Below, piece after piece: positions 36,264 through 45,976 of a stretch of 64,000 nucleotides of DNA (position 1 is the first letter of the stretch; each line of letters starts with the position of its first letter). Below the pieces are notes generated by a model. The model ran no database searches and was not told the origin of the DNA. It saw only the letters and a program-made list of their open reading frames with translations. The DNA lies in NCBI RefSeq assembly GCF_001417735.1, contig NZ_BBUZ01000022.1:248001-312000 (forward strand), written 5' to 3'. Origin of the DNA: Streptomyces sp. NBRC 110028. Lineage in GTDB: Bacteria; Actinomycetota; Actinomycetes; Streptomycetales; Streptomycetaceae. A program made the translations under genes and the position numbers.

Positions 36264-37559
36264 TCACGCCGGTACGTGCACCGCCTCGACGCGGCTGGCG
36301 ACCACGCGCTCGCGCTCCCGGCGGTGCGCGCGGCCGCGCAGCCGCAGGATCTGGGAGACGCCGAGCGCCTGGAGCACGAACACCACCGCGAAGGCGATGC
36401 GGAAGTCGTCACCGGTCACGTCCAGGAGTACGCCGATGGCGAGCAGCGTACTCATCGAGGCCGTGAATCCGCCCATGTTGACGATCCCGGAGGCGGTTCC
36501 GGTCCGCTCGGGCGGGTTGGCGGGGCGGGCGAAGTCGAAGCCGATCATCGAAGCGGGCCCGCACGCGCCGAGCACCGCGCACATGACGGCCAGCATCCAC
36601 AGCGGCGCGTGGTCGCCCGGCCAGCACAGCACGGTGCCCCACACCAGGGCGGTGGCGCCGACCGTGCCGAGGGCCAGCGGGGTGCGGGCGGCGTGGTGGC
36701 GGGCGATGACCTGCCCGTAGACCAGGCCGATCACGATGTTGGACAGCACCACCACCGTCAGCAGCTCGCCGGCGACCCCGCGGGACAGCCCCTGCGCCTC
36801 CACCAGGAACGGCATCCCCCACAGCAGCAGGAAGACCATGGCGGGGAACTGGGTGGTGAAGTGCGTCCACATGCCCAACCGGGTGCCGGGCTCGCGCCAG
36901 GCGTCCACGATCTGCCGGCGCACGAAGCTCTTGTCCGCCCGGGACGCGGGCGGCGGTTCGTGCCCCTCCGGGTGGTCCTTGAGGAAGAGCAGCACCAGGA
37001 CGAGGATGACCACCCCGCCGACCGCGCTGCCCGCGAAGGTCGGGGTCCAGCCGACGCTGTGCAGGGTCTGGGCGATCACCAGCGTGGAGACCAGGTTGCC
37101 CGCCATCCCGATCAGCCCGGCGATCTGCCCGACCAGCGGCCCCCGGCGGGCCGGGAACCAGCGTGAGCCGAGCCGCAGCACGCTGATGAACGTCATCGCG
37201 TCACCGCAGCCGAGCAGCGCCCGGGAGCCCAGCGCCATGGGGTACGTGCCGGACAGCGCGAAGGCGAACTGGCCGGCGGTGAACAGCACGATGCCCAAGG
37301 CCAGCACCTTGCGGGTGCCGAGCCGGTCGACCATCAGCCCGACCGGTATCTGCATCCCCGCGTAGACGAGGACCTGGAGCATGGAGAAGGTCGACAGCGC
37401 CGAGGCGTTGATGTGGAAGCGCTCGGCGGCGTCGATCCCGGCCACGCCCAGGCTGGTGCGGTAGACGATGGCCACGAAGTAGACGGAGACGCCCAGGCCC
37501 CAGATGGCGACGGCACGCCGTCCCCCGGGCGGGTCCCCGGGCAGTCGGGCCGTGGTCAT
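36264..37559 (-). CDS. MFS transporter
   Basis: 431 residues, starting at an ATG that overlaps the GntR stop by 4 bp. About twelve hydrophobic helices are visible; the first loop has GLMVDRLGTRKVLALG, the family signature between helices 2 and 3, and an equivalent cytoplasmic loop lies mid-protein (EGHEPPPASRADKSFVRRQI). It resembles the nitrate/sugar-acid and organic-acid uptake branch. Coupling to a FadR-type GntR regulator suggests the substrate is a small carboxylate that is also the inducer. The frame is open far upstream through GntR and bkd genes, but this is antisense-type openness, not a fusion. Confidence 0.87.
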   Translation of the reverse strand: MTTARLPGDPPGGRRAVAIWGLGVSVYFVAIVYRTSLGVAGIDAAERFHINASALSTFSMLQVLVYAGMQIPVGLMVDRLGTRKVLALGIVLFTAGQFAFALSGTYPMALGSRALLGCGDAMTFISVLRLGSRWFPARRGPLVGQIAGLIGMAGNLVSTLVIAQTLHSVGWTPTFAGSAVGGVVILVLVLLFLKDHPEGHEPPPASRADKSFVRRQIVDAWREPGTRLGMWTHFTTQFPAMVFLLLWGMPFLVEAQGLSRGVAGELLTVVVLSNIVIGLVYGQVIARHHAARTPLALGTVGATALVWGTVLCWPGDHAPLWMLAVMCAVLGACGPASMIGFDFARPANPPERTGTASGIVNMGGFTASMSTLLAIGVLLDVTGDDFRIAFAVVFVLQALGVSQILRLRGRAHRRERERVVASRVEAVHVPA

Positions 37560-38215
37560 CGCACATCTCCCCGGGCGAGGGTGTTCACCCAGCTGATGTG
37601 GCGCTGGACGAACCCGGCCGCCGAGCCCGCGTCCCCGGCGCGCAGGGCGTCCAGGATCTCGGTGTGCTCGGTGATGTTCTTGGCGATCCGGTCCGGCTCG
37701 GCGTGCATGGTGGCCACGCCCATCCGCAGCTGCCGGTCGCGCAGCTGGTCGTACAGCTGGGCCAGGATCGTGTTCCCCGCCGCCCGGACGATCTCCGCGT
37801 GGAAGCAGCGGTCCGCGACCGCGAACGCGGCCAGGTCGCCGGTCGCCGCGTGCCCCTTCTGCTCCTCCAGCAGCTCCTCCAGCCGCCGCAGCAGCCGCTC
37901 CCCGGCGGGCACCACCTTGGCGACCGCGTGCTGCTCGACCAGCAGCCGGGTCTCCACCACGTCCGCAATCTCCTGGGCGGAGACGGGCAGCACCAGCGCG
38001 CCCTTCTTGGGGTAGAGCTTCAGCAGCCCCTCGGCCTCCAGGCGCAGCAGGGCCTCGCGGACCGGCGTACGGGAGACCCCCACGGCCTCGGCCAGCCCGC
38101 CCTCGCTCAGCAGCGTGCCGCCCTCGTAGCGGCGCTGGAGAACGGCTTCTTTGACATGGGTGTAGACGCGTTCGGCGGCGGGCGGCGGCTTGATGGCCGT
38201 ATCGGCGGTACTCAT
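37556..38215 (-). CDS. GntR/FadR-subfamily transcriptional regulator
   Basis: 219 residues. N-terminal winged helix (about 20-85: GTLLSEGGLAEAVGVSRTPVREALLRLEAEGLLKL) with the classic TPVREALLRLE recognition segment, and a C-terminal FCD ligand domain (about 100-215) with metal-type residues in DRCFHAEIVRAAGN and EHTEILDAL. Start is ATG 38215, or GTG 38224 just before; no ribosome site is seen, so the message may be leaderless. The AT-rich stretch upstream (TTGTATCTATGC on the coding strand) could be its own operator. It probably represses itself and the coupled MFS gene. Confidence 0.87.
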   Translation of the reverse strand: MSTADTAIKPPPAAERVYTHVKEAVLQRRYEGGTLLSEGGLAEAVGVSRTPVREALLRLEAEGLLKLYPKKGALVLPVSAQEIADVVETRLLVEQHAVAKVVPAGERLLRRLEELLEEQKGHAATGDLAAFAVADRCFHAEIVRAAGNTILAQLYDQLRDRQLRMGVATMHAEPDRIAKNITEHTEILDALRAGDAGSAAGFVQRHISWVNTLARGDVR

Positions 38216-38252
38216 GATGCGCACAGCATAGATACAAGACGAGGCGCACCCG

Positions 38253-38279
38253 TCCCCCGTCCGCGATGCGGACGGGGGA
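38253..38279 (-). terminator. Hairpin terminator after bkd operon 1
   Basis: Perfect 12-bp stem with GAT loop, just past the E2 stop and before the GntR start. Confidence 0.8.
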
Positions 38280-38287
38280 TCGTGCCG

Positions 38288-39694
38288 CTAACCCCAGGTG
38301 ATCAGGCGCTTGGGGCGTTCCAGGATGGCCGCGACGTCCGCGAGCACCTTGGAGCCCAGCTCGCCGTCGACCAGCCGGTGGTCGAAGGAGAGCGCGAGGG
38401 TCGTCACCTGGCGCGGCTTGACCTCGCCCTTGTGGACCCACGGCTGGAGCTTGACCGCGCCGAAGGCGAGGATCGCCGACTCCCCGCGGTTGAGGATCGG
38501 GGTGCCGGTGTCGATGCCGAAGACGCCGACGTTGGTGATGGTCACCGTGCCGCCGGACATCGCCGCCGGGCTGGTCCTGCCCTCGCGGGCGGTGGACACC
38601 AGGTCGCCGAGGGCGGCGGCCAGCTCGGGCAGCGTCTTGGCGTGGGCGTCCTTGATGTTCGGGACGATCAGACCGCGCGGGGTGGCGGCGGCGATGCCCA
38701 GGTTGACGTAGTCCTTGTGGACGATCTCCTGGTTCTCCTGGTCCCAGGAGGCGTTGACGTCCGGGTTGCGCTTGATGGCCACCAGCAGCGCCTTGGCCAC
38801 CAGGAGCAGCGGGTTCACCCGCAGCCCGGCCATCTCCGGGTCCTGCTTGAGGCCGGCGACCAGCTTCATGGTGCGGGTGACGTCGACGGTGACGAACTCC
38901 GTGACGTGCGGGGCGGTGAAGGCGCTGTCCACCATCGCCTGCGCGGTGGCCTTCCGTACGCCCTTGACGGGCACCCGGCGCTCCCGCGCGCCCGCGGTGG
39001 GGGCCACGGGCTCCGGGGCCGCCTCGGGGGCTTCCACGGCCGCGTGGACGTCCTCGCGGGTGATGATCCCGCCGGGGCCGGTCGGGGTGATCGTCGCCAG
39101 GTCGATCCCGAGGTCCTTGGCGAGCTTGCGGACCGGGGGCTTGGCCAGCGGGCGGGCGGCCCCGGTGTCGCCGTTCAGCTCGGGCGCGGGCTCCGGGCGC
39201 ACCGGAGCGGCGGGCGCCGCTGGCGCGGGCGCGGAGGCGGGCGCCGGGGCCGGGGCGGCCTCGGCCGCCGGGCGCCGGCCGCCCGGCTGGGCCTTGCGCG
39301 GGCGGCGCTTGGTGGAGGAGGGCGCGGCGCCGTAGCCGACCAGGTTGGCCTGGCGCCCCTCCGGCTCGGCGGCCTCGGCCGGGGCCTCGGCGGCGGGTTC
39401 CGGCGCGGCGGCGGCCTCGGGCACGGCTCCGGCGCCCGGGTCGGTGTCCACCGAGATGATCGCCGTGCCCACGTCCACGGTGGTGCCCTCGCCGAAGCGC
39501 AGCTCGTGCACCACCCCGGTGAACGGGATGGGCAGTTCCACCGCGGCCTTGGCGGTCTCGACCTCGCAGACCACCTGACCGTCGGTCACGGTGTCGCCCG
39601 GCGCCACCAGCCACTTGAGGATCTCCGCCTCGGTCAGTCCCTCGCCCACGTCGGGCATCTTGAACTCACGGAAGCGCTGCTCGACTGCGGTCAT
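38288..39694 (-). CDS. bkdC1: Branched-chain keto-acid dehydrogenase E2 (dihydrolipoyl acyltransferase), operon 1
   Basis: 468 residues from the ATG at 39694 (GAGGAG upstream). An N-terminal lipoyl domain with the modified Lys in EVETAKAAVEL, an Ala/Pro/Glu linker, a peripheral subunit-binding domain (VRKLAKDLGIDLATI), then the catalytic acyltransferase domain ending in SFDHRLVDG, whose His and Asp are catalytic. It transfers acyl groups from E1 to CoA, supplying isobutyryl-, isovaleryl- and 2-methylbutyryl-CoA for energy and branched fatty-acid starters. It lies 22 bp after E1beta. E3 (lipoamide dehydrogenase) must come from elsewhere. Confidence 0.92.
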   Translation of the reverse strand: MTAVEQRFREFKMPDVGEGLTEAEILKWLVAPGDTVTDGQVVCEVETAKAAVELPIPFTGVVHELRFGEGTTVDVGTAIISVDTDPGAGAVPEAAAAPEPAAEAPAEAAEPEGRQANLVGYGAAPSSTKRRPRKAQPGGRRPAAEAAPAPAPASAPAPAAPAAPVRPEPAPELNGDTGAARPLAKPPVRKLAKDLGIDLATITPTGPGGIITREDVHAAVEAPEAAPEPVAPTAGARERRVPVKGVRKATAQAMVDSAFTAPHVTEFVTVDVTRTMKLVAGLKQDPEMAGLRVNPLLLVAKALLVAIKRNPDVNASWDQENQEIVHKDYVNLGIAAATPRGLIVPNIKDAHAKTLPELAAALGDLVSTAREGRTSPAAMSGGTVTITNVGVFGIDTGTPILNRGESAILAFGAVKLQPWVHKGEVKPRQVTTLALSFDHRLVDGELGSKVLADVAAILERPKRLITWG

Positions 39695-39716
39695 CGTCAC
39701 GATCTCCTCAAGCCCT

Positions 39717-40697
<981 letters not shown>

Positions 40698-40698
40698 G

Positions 40699-41862
40699 TC
40701 AGATGCCTTCCTCGGCGGTGACGAACGAAGCCTGGTACGCCGCGAACTGGGCCCGCTCCTCGTCCACGAGGGCGTGGCCGTCGGCGTAGGTGTGCTCGAA
40801 CAACGCCATGTGGTCGGGGTCGGGCATCGACCGGACCGCCTCCCGCACCCGCTTGGCGAGCGCGTCGGCCTCCTCCTCCAGCCCGCCGAAGAACGCGTCG
40901 TCCGCGAGGTTCTCGTTGCTGAGGAGGGTGCGCAGCCGCAGGATCGGGTCCTTGGTCTCCCACAGCTCGCGCTCCTCCGACGAGCGGTAGCGCGTCGGGT
41001 CGTCGGAGGTGGTGTGGGCGCCCATGCGGTAGGTGAACGCCTCGACCAGCGTCGGCCCCTGGCCGGTGCGGGCCCGCTCCAGCGCCGCCTTGGTGACGGC
41101 GAGACAGGCCAGCACGTCGTTGCCGTCCACCCGGACGCCGGGGAAGCCGTACCCTTGCGCGCGCTGGTAGAGCGGCACCCGGGTCTGCTTCTCGGTGGGC
41201 TCGGAGATGGCCCACTGGTTGTTCTGGCAGAAGAAGACGACCGGGGCGTTGTAGACCGCGGAGTAGGTGAACGACTCGGCCACGTCGCCCTGGCTGGAGG
41301 CGCCGTCGCCGAAGTAGGCCAGCACGGCCGAGTCCGCGCCGTCCTTGGCCACGCCCATCGCGTAGCCGGTGGCGTGCAGCGTCTGCGCGCCGATGACGAT
41401 GGTGTACAGGTGGAAGTTGTTGCTGTTGGGATCCCAGCCGCCGTGGTTCACCCCACGGAACATGCCCAGCAGATTGGTCGGGTCGACCCCACGGCACCAG
41501 GCGACGCCGTGCTCACGGTAGGTCGGAAAGACGTAGTCGTCGTCGCGCAGCGCCCGGCCGGAGCCGATCTGCGCGGCCTCCTGGCCGAGCAGCGAGGCCC
41601 ACAGGCCCAGTTCGCCCTGGCGCTGGAGGGTGGTGGCCTCGGCGTCGAAGCGCCGCGTCAGCACCATGTCCCGGTACAGGCCGCGCAGCTCGTCGGGGGT
41701 CAGGTCGATCGCGTACTCGGGGTGCTCGACCCGCTCGCCCTCCGGGGTCAGCAGCTGTACGAGCTCCGGCTCCGCCGACTGCTTCTTCGTGCTCCGCGCG
41801 CTGGTGCTGCGCTTGGCTCCGCTGCGGCGCGGCTTGCGCGCGGCAGTGCTCTCCACGGTCAC
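40699..41862 (-). CDS. bkdA1: Branched-chain keto-acid dehydrogenase E1 alpha, operon 1
   Basis: 387 residues from a GTG with GGAGGAG upstream. A basic Ser/Lys/Arg-rich tail (about 1-30) precedes the catalytic region. The thiamine-diphosphate motif GDGASSQGDVAESFTYS through FCQNNQWA is clear, as is FPTYREHGVAWCRG. The phosphorylation-loop region is RMGAHTTSDDPTRYR. It decarboxylates the keto acids of Val, Leu and Ile. First gene of the three-gene operon; a perfect palindrome lies about 196 bp upstream. Confidence 0.92.
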   Translation of the reverse strand: MTVESTAARKPRRSGAKRSTSARSTKKQSAEPELVQLLTPEGERVEHPEYAIDLTPDELRGLYRDMVLTRRFDAEATTLQRQGELGLWASLLGQEAAQIGSGRALRDDDYVFPTYREHGVAWCRGVDPTNLLGMFRGVNHGGWDPNSNNFHLYTIVIGAQTLHATGYAMGVAKDGADSAVLAYFGDGASSQGDVAESFTYSAVYNAPVVFFCQNNQWAISEPTEKQTRVPLYQRAQGYGFPGVRVDGNDVLACLAVTKAALERARTGQGPTLVEAFTYRMGAHTTSDDPTRYRSSEERELWETKDPILRLRTLLSNENLADDAFFGGLEEEADALAKRVREAVRSMPDPDHMALFEHTYADGHALVDEERAQFAAYQASFVTAEEGI

Positions 41863-42186
41863 GTGTGCTCCTCCGTCTGTCCGGCCTCCGGGATCCGCCG
41901 GCGGCCAGTTGCGGCTCGCCCGTCCGACGACGACGCACGGGGTGGGTGCGACGAAACGTCCGTCCGGGCGTGACAGGTTCCCGGCGGTCGGCCCCGCACA
42001 AGGCACGTTACCCAGTGCTCCGCATCTCTGCGAAACCCCACCTGACCTGCAATTTTGCTTGGATTTCCAAGTAAATCGCGCGCTTGGGTGAACATCCACT
42101 GGTCACAGCCTCGCCGACCGTCGGTCCATCGCACGTTATCCCGCTGGACAAAGGCACGGGAAGACTTCGTATGTGAGACTGGAGCC
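41863..42186. other. Divergent promoter region, 324 bp
   Basis: Separates bkd operon 1 from the response-regulator gene. Contains an AT-rich palindrome at 42058-42071 and otherwise ordinary GC-rich DNA; a candidate leader for bkdA1 of up to 190 nt. No ORF in it has convincing codon use. Confidence 0.6.
42058..42071. promoter_or_regulatory. Candidate operator upstream of bkdA1 / response regulator
   Basis: CTTGGATTTCCAAG is a perfect 14-bp palindrome, extended by TTG and TAA to near-perfect 20 bp. Its AT-rich centre and position in the shared region suit an Lrp/AsnC or other dimeric regulator. Confidence 0.5.
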
Positions 42187-42840
42187 GTGCGCGAAGAAGG
42201 AAAAATCAGGATTTTCCTACTCGACGACCATGAAGTCGTACGACGTGGCGTGCGCGAGCTGCTGGCCGCCGAGCCGGACATGGAGGTGGTCGGCGAGGCG
42301 GGCACCGCGGCCGACGCCCTCGCCCGGATCCTCGCGACCCGCCCCGACGTCGCCGTGCTCGACATCCGGCTCCCCGACCGCAGCGGCGTCGAGGTCTGCC
42401 GGGAGATCCGCTCGCGCGACGAGGCCATCCGCTGCATGATGCTCACCTCCTTCGCCGACGACGAGGCCCTGTTCGACGCGATCATGGCGGGCGCGTCCGG
42501 CTATGTGCTCAAGGACATCCGCGGCAGCGAACTGCTCGCCGCCGTCCGGGACGTGGCCGCGGGCCGTTCGCTGCTCGACCCGGTGGCCACCGCCCGGGTG
42601 CTGGAGCGGCTGCGCGGCGGTGCCAAACCCGACGACCGGCTCGCCGCCCTCACCGAGCAGGAGCGCCGGATCCTGATCCTGATCGGGGAAGGGCTGACCA
42701 ACCGGGTGATCGGCGAGCGGCTGCACCTCGCCGAGAAGACCATCAAGAACTATGTCTCCAGCCTGCTGTCCAAGCTCGGCATGGAACGCCGCTCGCAGGC
42801 CGCCGCCTTCGTGGCCCGGATGCAGGCCCAGAAGAACTAG
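42187..42840 (+). CDS. NarL/DevR-type response regulator
   Basis: 217 residues from a GTG with GGAG upstream. Receiver domain (about 7-125) with acidic pair in [13 protein letters not shown], phospho-acceptor Asp in [13 protein letters not shown], and conserved Lys in GYVLKDI. C-terminal LuxR-type HTH (about 150-215: [45 protein letters not shown]), a close match to DevR/DosR helices. No histidine kinase is adjacent, so it is an orphan. In S. coelicolor the orphan SCO3818, which I recall in this neighbourhood, is reported to be a target of the OsdK (SCO0203) kinase and to affect actinorhodin; equivalence is from memory. Confidence 0.9.
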   Translation: MREEGKIRIFLLDDHEVVRRGVRELLAAEPDMEVVGEAGTAADALARILATRPDVAVLDIRLPDRSGVEVCREIRSRDEAIRCMMLTSFADDEALFDAIMAGASGYVLKDIRGSELLAAVRDVAAGRSLLDPVATARVLERLRGGAKPDDRLAALTEQERRILILIGEGLTNRVIGERLHLAEKTIKNYVSSLLSKLGMERRSQAAAFVARMQAQKN

Positions 42841-42941
42841 TAGGGGCATCTCGCCCCGGGCCGATCGCCCCCAAGCACCATTCGGGCCGCCGCGTCAACT
42901 CGCGCACGGTCCGTGACGCCAGGTGATCTAACATCTGGCAG

Positions 42942-43979
42942 GTGCCGCGCTCACCTGTACACCTCGCCGAGGCCGCTCCCGACGGGGAAACCCTGAGCGC
43001 CCTGCTCCGCCGCTACGACCGGGCCGGTGAGCCGGTGTCCTGCGACCCCCTCACCGAGGGTCTGCTCAACCGCGGCTACCGGCTCGCCACCACCCGCGGC
43101 CGGTTCTTCCTCAAGCACCACCTCGACGGCGACCGCGCCGCCATCGCCCGCCAGCACCGGGCCACCCAGCGGCTGGGCGCGCTCGGCCTGCCGGTCGCCC
43201 CGCCGGTCCCGGACGCCCACGGTCGTACGGTCGCCGTCATCGGCGGCCGCTGTTACGCCCTCCACCCCTGGGTCGACGGGCGGCACCGCGACGGCGCCGC
43301 GCTGACCACGCCCCAGTGCTGGGGGCTGGGCAGGCTGCTGGGGTTCGCCCACACCTGTCTGGAGCAGGTCATGCGGGCCCGGGCCTGCGACCGCGAGCCG
43401 CCGGAGCCCGCGGCCGACCCCGAGGACACCTTCGCCGTCATAGACGAGCTGCTGGCCCTGGTCCGCGGCCACCGCCCGCGCGACACCTTCGACGAACTGG
43501 CCGAGCACCGGCTGACCGAGCGCCGCGCACTGCTGGAGCGGCACGCCCACCGCCGCCCGGAGGCGGACGCGATCCCGGCCACGGGATGGGTGCACGGCGA
43601 CTTCCACCCGCTGAACCTGCTCTACCGGGACACCGAACCGGCCGCGATCGTCGACTGGGACCGGCTGGGCGTGCAGCCGCGCGCCGAGGAGGCCGTACGC
43701 GCCGCCGCGATCTTCTTCGTACGCCCCGGCGGCACCCTGGAGCTGACCAAGGTCCGGTCCTACGCCCGGGCCTACCGCCGCATGGCGGGCGCCGGGGCCG
43801 CCGAGATGGCCGCGGCCGTGCACCGGGTGTGGTGGGAGCGGCTCAACGACTTCTGGATGCTGCGCTGGCGCTACCAGCGCGGCGACCACCGCGCCGATCC
43901 GCAGTTCCCGGCCGCGGCCGCGCTGGTGGTGTGGTGGACGCGGGAGTACGGGGCGGTCCGCGACGCCTTCTGCGGCTGA
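42942..43979 (+). CDS. Phosphotransferase (APH/choline-kinase fold) family protein
   Basis: 345 residues. Kinase-like fold with nucleotide-binding Lys in RFFLKHHLDGD, catalytic loop VHGDFHPLNLLY and metal site IVDWDRLG. This is the aminoglycoside-phosphotransferase/homoserine-kinase II superfamily; many members phosphorylate sugars, amino alcohols or antibiotics. No resistance or biosynthetic context is visible. It follows the response-regulator gene on the same strand by 101 bp and has its own hairpin terminator. Substrate unknown. Confidence 0.82.
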   Translation: MPRSPVHLAEAAPDGETLSALLRRYDRAGEPVSCDPLTEGLLNRGYRLATTRGRFFLKHHLDGDRAAIARQHRATQRLGALGLPVAPPVPDAHGRTVAVIGGRCYALHPWVDGRHRDGAALTTPQCWGLGRLLGFAHTCLEQVMRARACDREPPEPAADPEDTFAVIDELLALVRGHRPRDTFDELAEHRLTERRALLERHAHRRPEADAIPATGWVHGDFHPLNLLYRDTEPAAIVDWDRLGVQPRAEEAVRAAAIFFVRPGGTLELTKVRSYARAYRRMAGAGAAEMAAAVHRVWWERLNDFWMLRWRYQRGDHRADPQFPAAAALVVWWTREYGAVRDAFCG

Positions 43980-44006
43980 GGCGCGCGCTTCCCCCCGCTC
44001 ATGCGA

Positions 44007-44040
44007 CTGCCCCGGCACCGCTCGCGCGGGGCCGGGGCAG
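44007..44040. terminator. Hairpin between convergent genes
   Basis: Perfect 10-bp arms (CTGCCCCGGC and complement) with a 14-nt loop, between the phosphotransferase and kinase genes. Confidence 0.75.
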
Positions 44041-44059
44041 CCATGGTCATGGGACGAGG

Positions 44060-45664
44060 TCAGCCGAGGCCCTGGCCGCTCGGGAGCCCGCCGCCGCTCG
44101 GCTCGCCGCTGCCGCCTTCGTCGGGCGGCGTCGTCCCGCCGTCGTCGGGCGGCGTGGACGGGGTGCTGCCGTCGTCCGGCGTGGTCTCGGTGTCCGTGGG
44201 GGTGTCGGTCGGGCCGCTGGTCGGCTCGTTCGGCACCCCGGGATCGGTGGGCTGCCCGGTGTACGAGGGGCCGGTCGGGTCCTGGGGCTGGGTGTAGTCG
44301 CCCGTCCCGCCGGTGGAGCCGTCGCTCGTCGGCGGCGCCGTCGTCTCCTCCGTGGGCTCCTTGCTCGGCCCCTTGGTCTCCTTGTGCGCGGTCGACGACG
44401 GGTTCTTGCTCGGCTGCTTGCCCTTGCCGTCGTCGCCGCCGTAGTTGAGCGCGAACGCGACCCCGACCGCCACGGCGATCACGGCGAGCGCCGCGATCAG
44501 CCACAGCTTGCCGCGGCCGCCCCGGCCCCGGCCGGAGCCCCCGTCGTAACCGCCGTCGTAGCCGCCGCCGTCGCCCACGCCGGGCACGGCCATCGGCTGC
44601 TGGGAGGTGTCGCCGTGCCCGGGATGCGACATCGCGGTCGTCCCCGCCATGCCCGCCATGCCCATCGCGCCCGTGGAGCCGCCGAGGTGCTGGGTGACCG
44701 GGCCGGTGTTCCAGACCCCGGTGTGGCCACCGGCCTCCTGGAGCATCTGCAGCGCGTACTGGACCAGTCCGCGCATCTCCTCGGCGCTCTGGAACCGGTC
44801 GTCCGGGTCCTTCGCGAGCGAGCGCATCACCAGGCCGTCCAGCTCCGGCGGCACCGTGCCGCCCGAAATTTCGGACGGTGGCACCGGAGTGTCCTGAACG
44901 TGCTGATAAACGACCGAAAGAGGAGTCTCACCGGTGAACGGCGGGCGCAGCGCGAGGAGTTCGTACAGCAGACACCCGGTCGCGTACAGGTCGGAGCGGT
45001 GGTCCACGGCCTTGCCGAGCGCCTGCTCCGGCGAGAGGTACTGCGGGGTGCCCATGACCATGCCGGTCTGGGTCATGGTGGACTGCGCGCCGTGCAGGGC
45101 GCGGGCGATGCCGAAGTCCATCACCTTGACCGCGCCGCTGTTGGTGATGATCACGTTCGCGGGCTTGATGTCACGGTGCACGATGCCGTGCTGATGGCTG
45201 TAGGCCAGCGCCTCCAGCACCCCGGAGACGATGATCAGCGCCTGGTCCGGCGGCGGCGCCTCGGCGTTCAGCAACAGGTCGCGGATGGTGTGCCCCTCGA
45301 CCAGCTCCATCACGATGTAGGGCACGGTGCGCTGGCCGACGACGTCCTCGCCGGAGTCGTACACCGCGACGACCGCGTGGTGGTTCAGCCCGGCGACGGA
45401 CTGTGCCTCGCGGGTGAAGCGGGCCTTGGACACCGGGTCCTCGGCCAGGTCGGCACGGAGCAGCTTCACCGCGACCGTTCGGCCGAGCCGGATGTCCTCG
45501 GCGGCGAAGACCTCCGCCATGCCGCCTCGGCCCAGGCGACCGGTGAGGCGGTAGCGGCCATCGCCGACCAGCCCACCGTTTCCCCACACCTCGGGCCCAT
45601 CAGACATTCCGGACCCGGTGGCCTCAGGTTCTGAAGGCCCCTGGGCGCTCTGGGTCTGTGCCAT
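44060..45664 (-). CDS. Transmembrane Ser/Thr protein kinase without PASTA domain
   Basis: 534 residues. Hanks-type kinase (about 38-300): Gly loop GRLGRGGMAEVF, Lys in VAVKLL, catalytic HRDIKPANV, DFG in VMDFGIA, activation loop QSTMTQTGMVMGTPQYLSPEQ. One transmembrane helix (about 387-408), then about 125 external residues rich in Pro, Thr, Ser and Gly (DGSTGGTGDYTQPQDPTGPS) without PASTA repeats. It is divergent from a second kinase and shares its activation-loop sequence, so the pair probably arose by duplication and could cross-phosphorylate. Confidence 0.92.
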   Translation of the reverse strand: MAQTQSAQGPSEPEATGSGMSDGPEVWGNGGLVGDGRYRLTGRLGRGGMAEVFAAEDIRLGRTVAVKLLRADLAEDPVSKARFTREAQSVAGLNHHAVVAVYDSGEDVVGQRTVPYIVMELVEGHTIRDLLLNAEAPPPDQALIIVSGVLEALAYSHQHGIVHRDIKPANVIITNSGAVKVMDFGIARALHGAQSTMTQTGMVMGTPQYLSPEQALGKAVDHRSDLYATGCLLYELLALRPPFTGETPLSVVYQHVQDTPVPPSEISGGTVPPELDGLVMRSLAKDPDDRFQSAEEMRGLVQYALQMLQEAGGHTGVWNTGPVTQHLGGSTGAMGMAGMAGTTAMSHPGHGDTSQQPMAVPGVGDGGGYDGGYDGGSGRGRGGRGKLWLIAALAVIAVAVGVAFALNYGGDDGKGKQPSKNPSSTAHKETKGPSKEPTEETTAPPTSDGSTGGTGDYTQPQDPTGPSYTGQPTDPGVPNEPTSGPTDTPTDTETTPDDGSTPSTPPDDGGTTPPDEGGSGEPSGGGLPSGQGLG

Positions 45665-45976
45665 CGGTCCTCGCCGTCTCGGTCTAGGTGGGGGTCTGGT
45701 CGAGATCGCCCCGCCCGCGGGCGGTACGGTTCCTGCCTAGGCACGCTACAGCCTTCGCGCCGCGCATCGGTTCGTGATGGACCGGCCATCAAACCTGTCG
45801 ACGGTGAAGTGTTGCAAATCGCGTGACGGGTTCTTGAGCATCCGGTCACGGAACGGGCACGTGGCTTGACGTGTCCGTGGCCTGGGGCAGACTTGGCCAC
45901 GATATCCGGAACACGAAGATCATGGCGTCGAAACGTGCGGGTCCGAACGGTGAGTGCGCCGAGGGGGAAGTACAAC
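45665..45976. other. Divergent promoter region between two kinases, 312 bp
   Basis: No ORF with credible codon use. A sigma70-like pair for the plus-strand kinase lies at 45866-45894. On the minus strand TTGCAA and TTTGAT are spaced by 18 bp and could serve the other kinase. Confidence 0.5.
45866..45894 (+). promoter_or_regulatory. Candidate promoter of PASTA kinase
   Basis: TTGACG (45866-45871), 17-bp spacer, AGACTT (45889-45894). The -35 is good, the -10 poor. It would give a leader of about 75 nt. Confidence 0.4.

Noticed and set aside
36264..39614. An 1116-codon open frame spanning MFS, GntR and bkdC1 genes on the minus strand
   Set aside because: Only the part from 37559 downstream matches a protein family. 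The rest is the wrong frame of GntR and bkdC1, kept open by GC-rich codon use.
42942..43979. Aminoglycoside resistance gene
   Set aside because: The fold is shared, but residues diagnostic for a drug class are not recognisable and no resistance or biosynthesis context exists.
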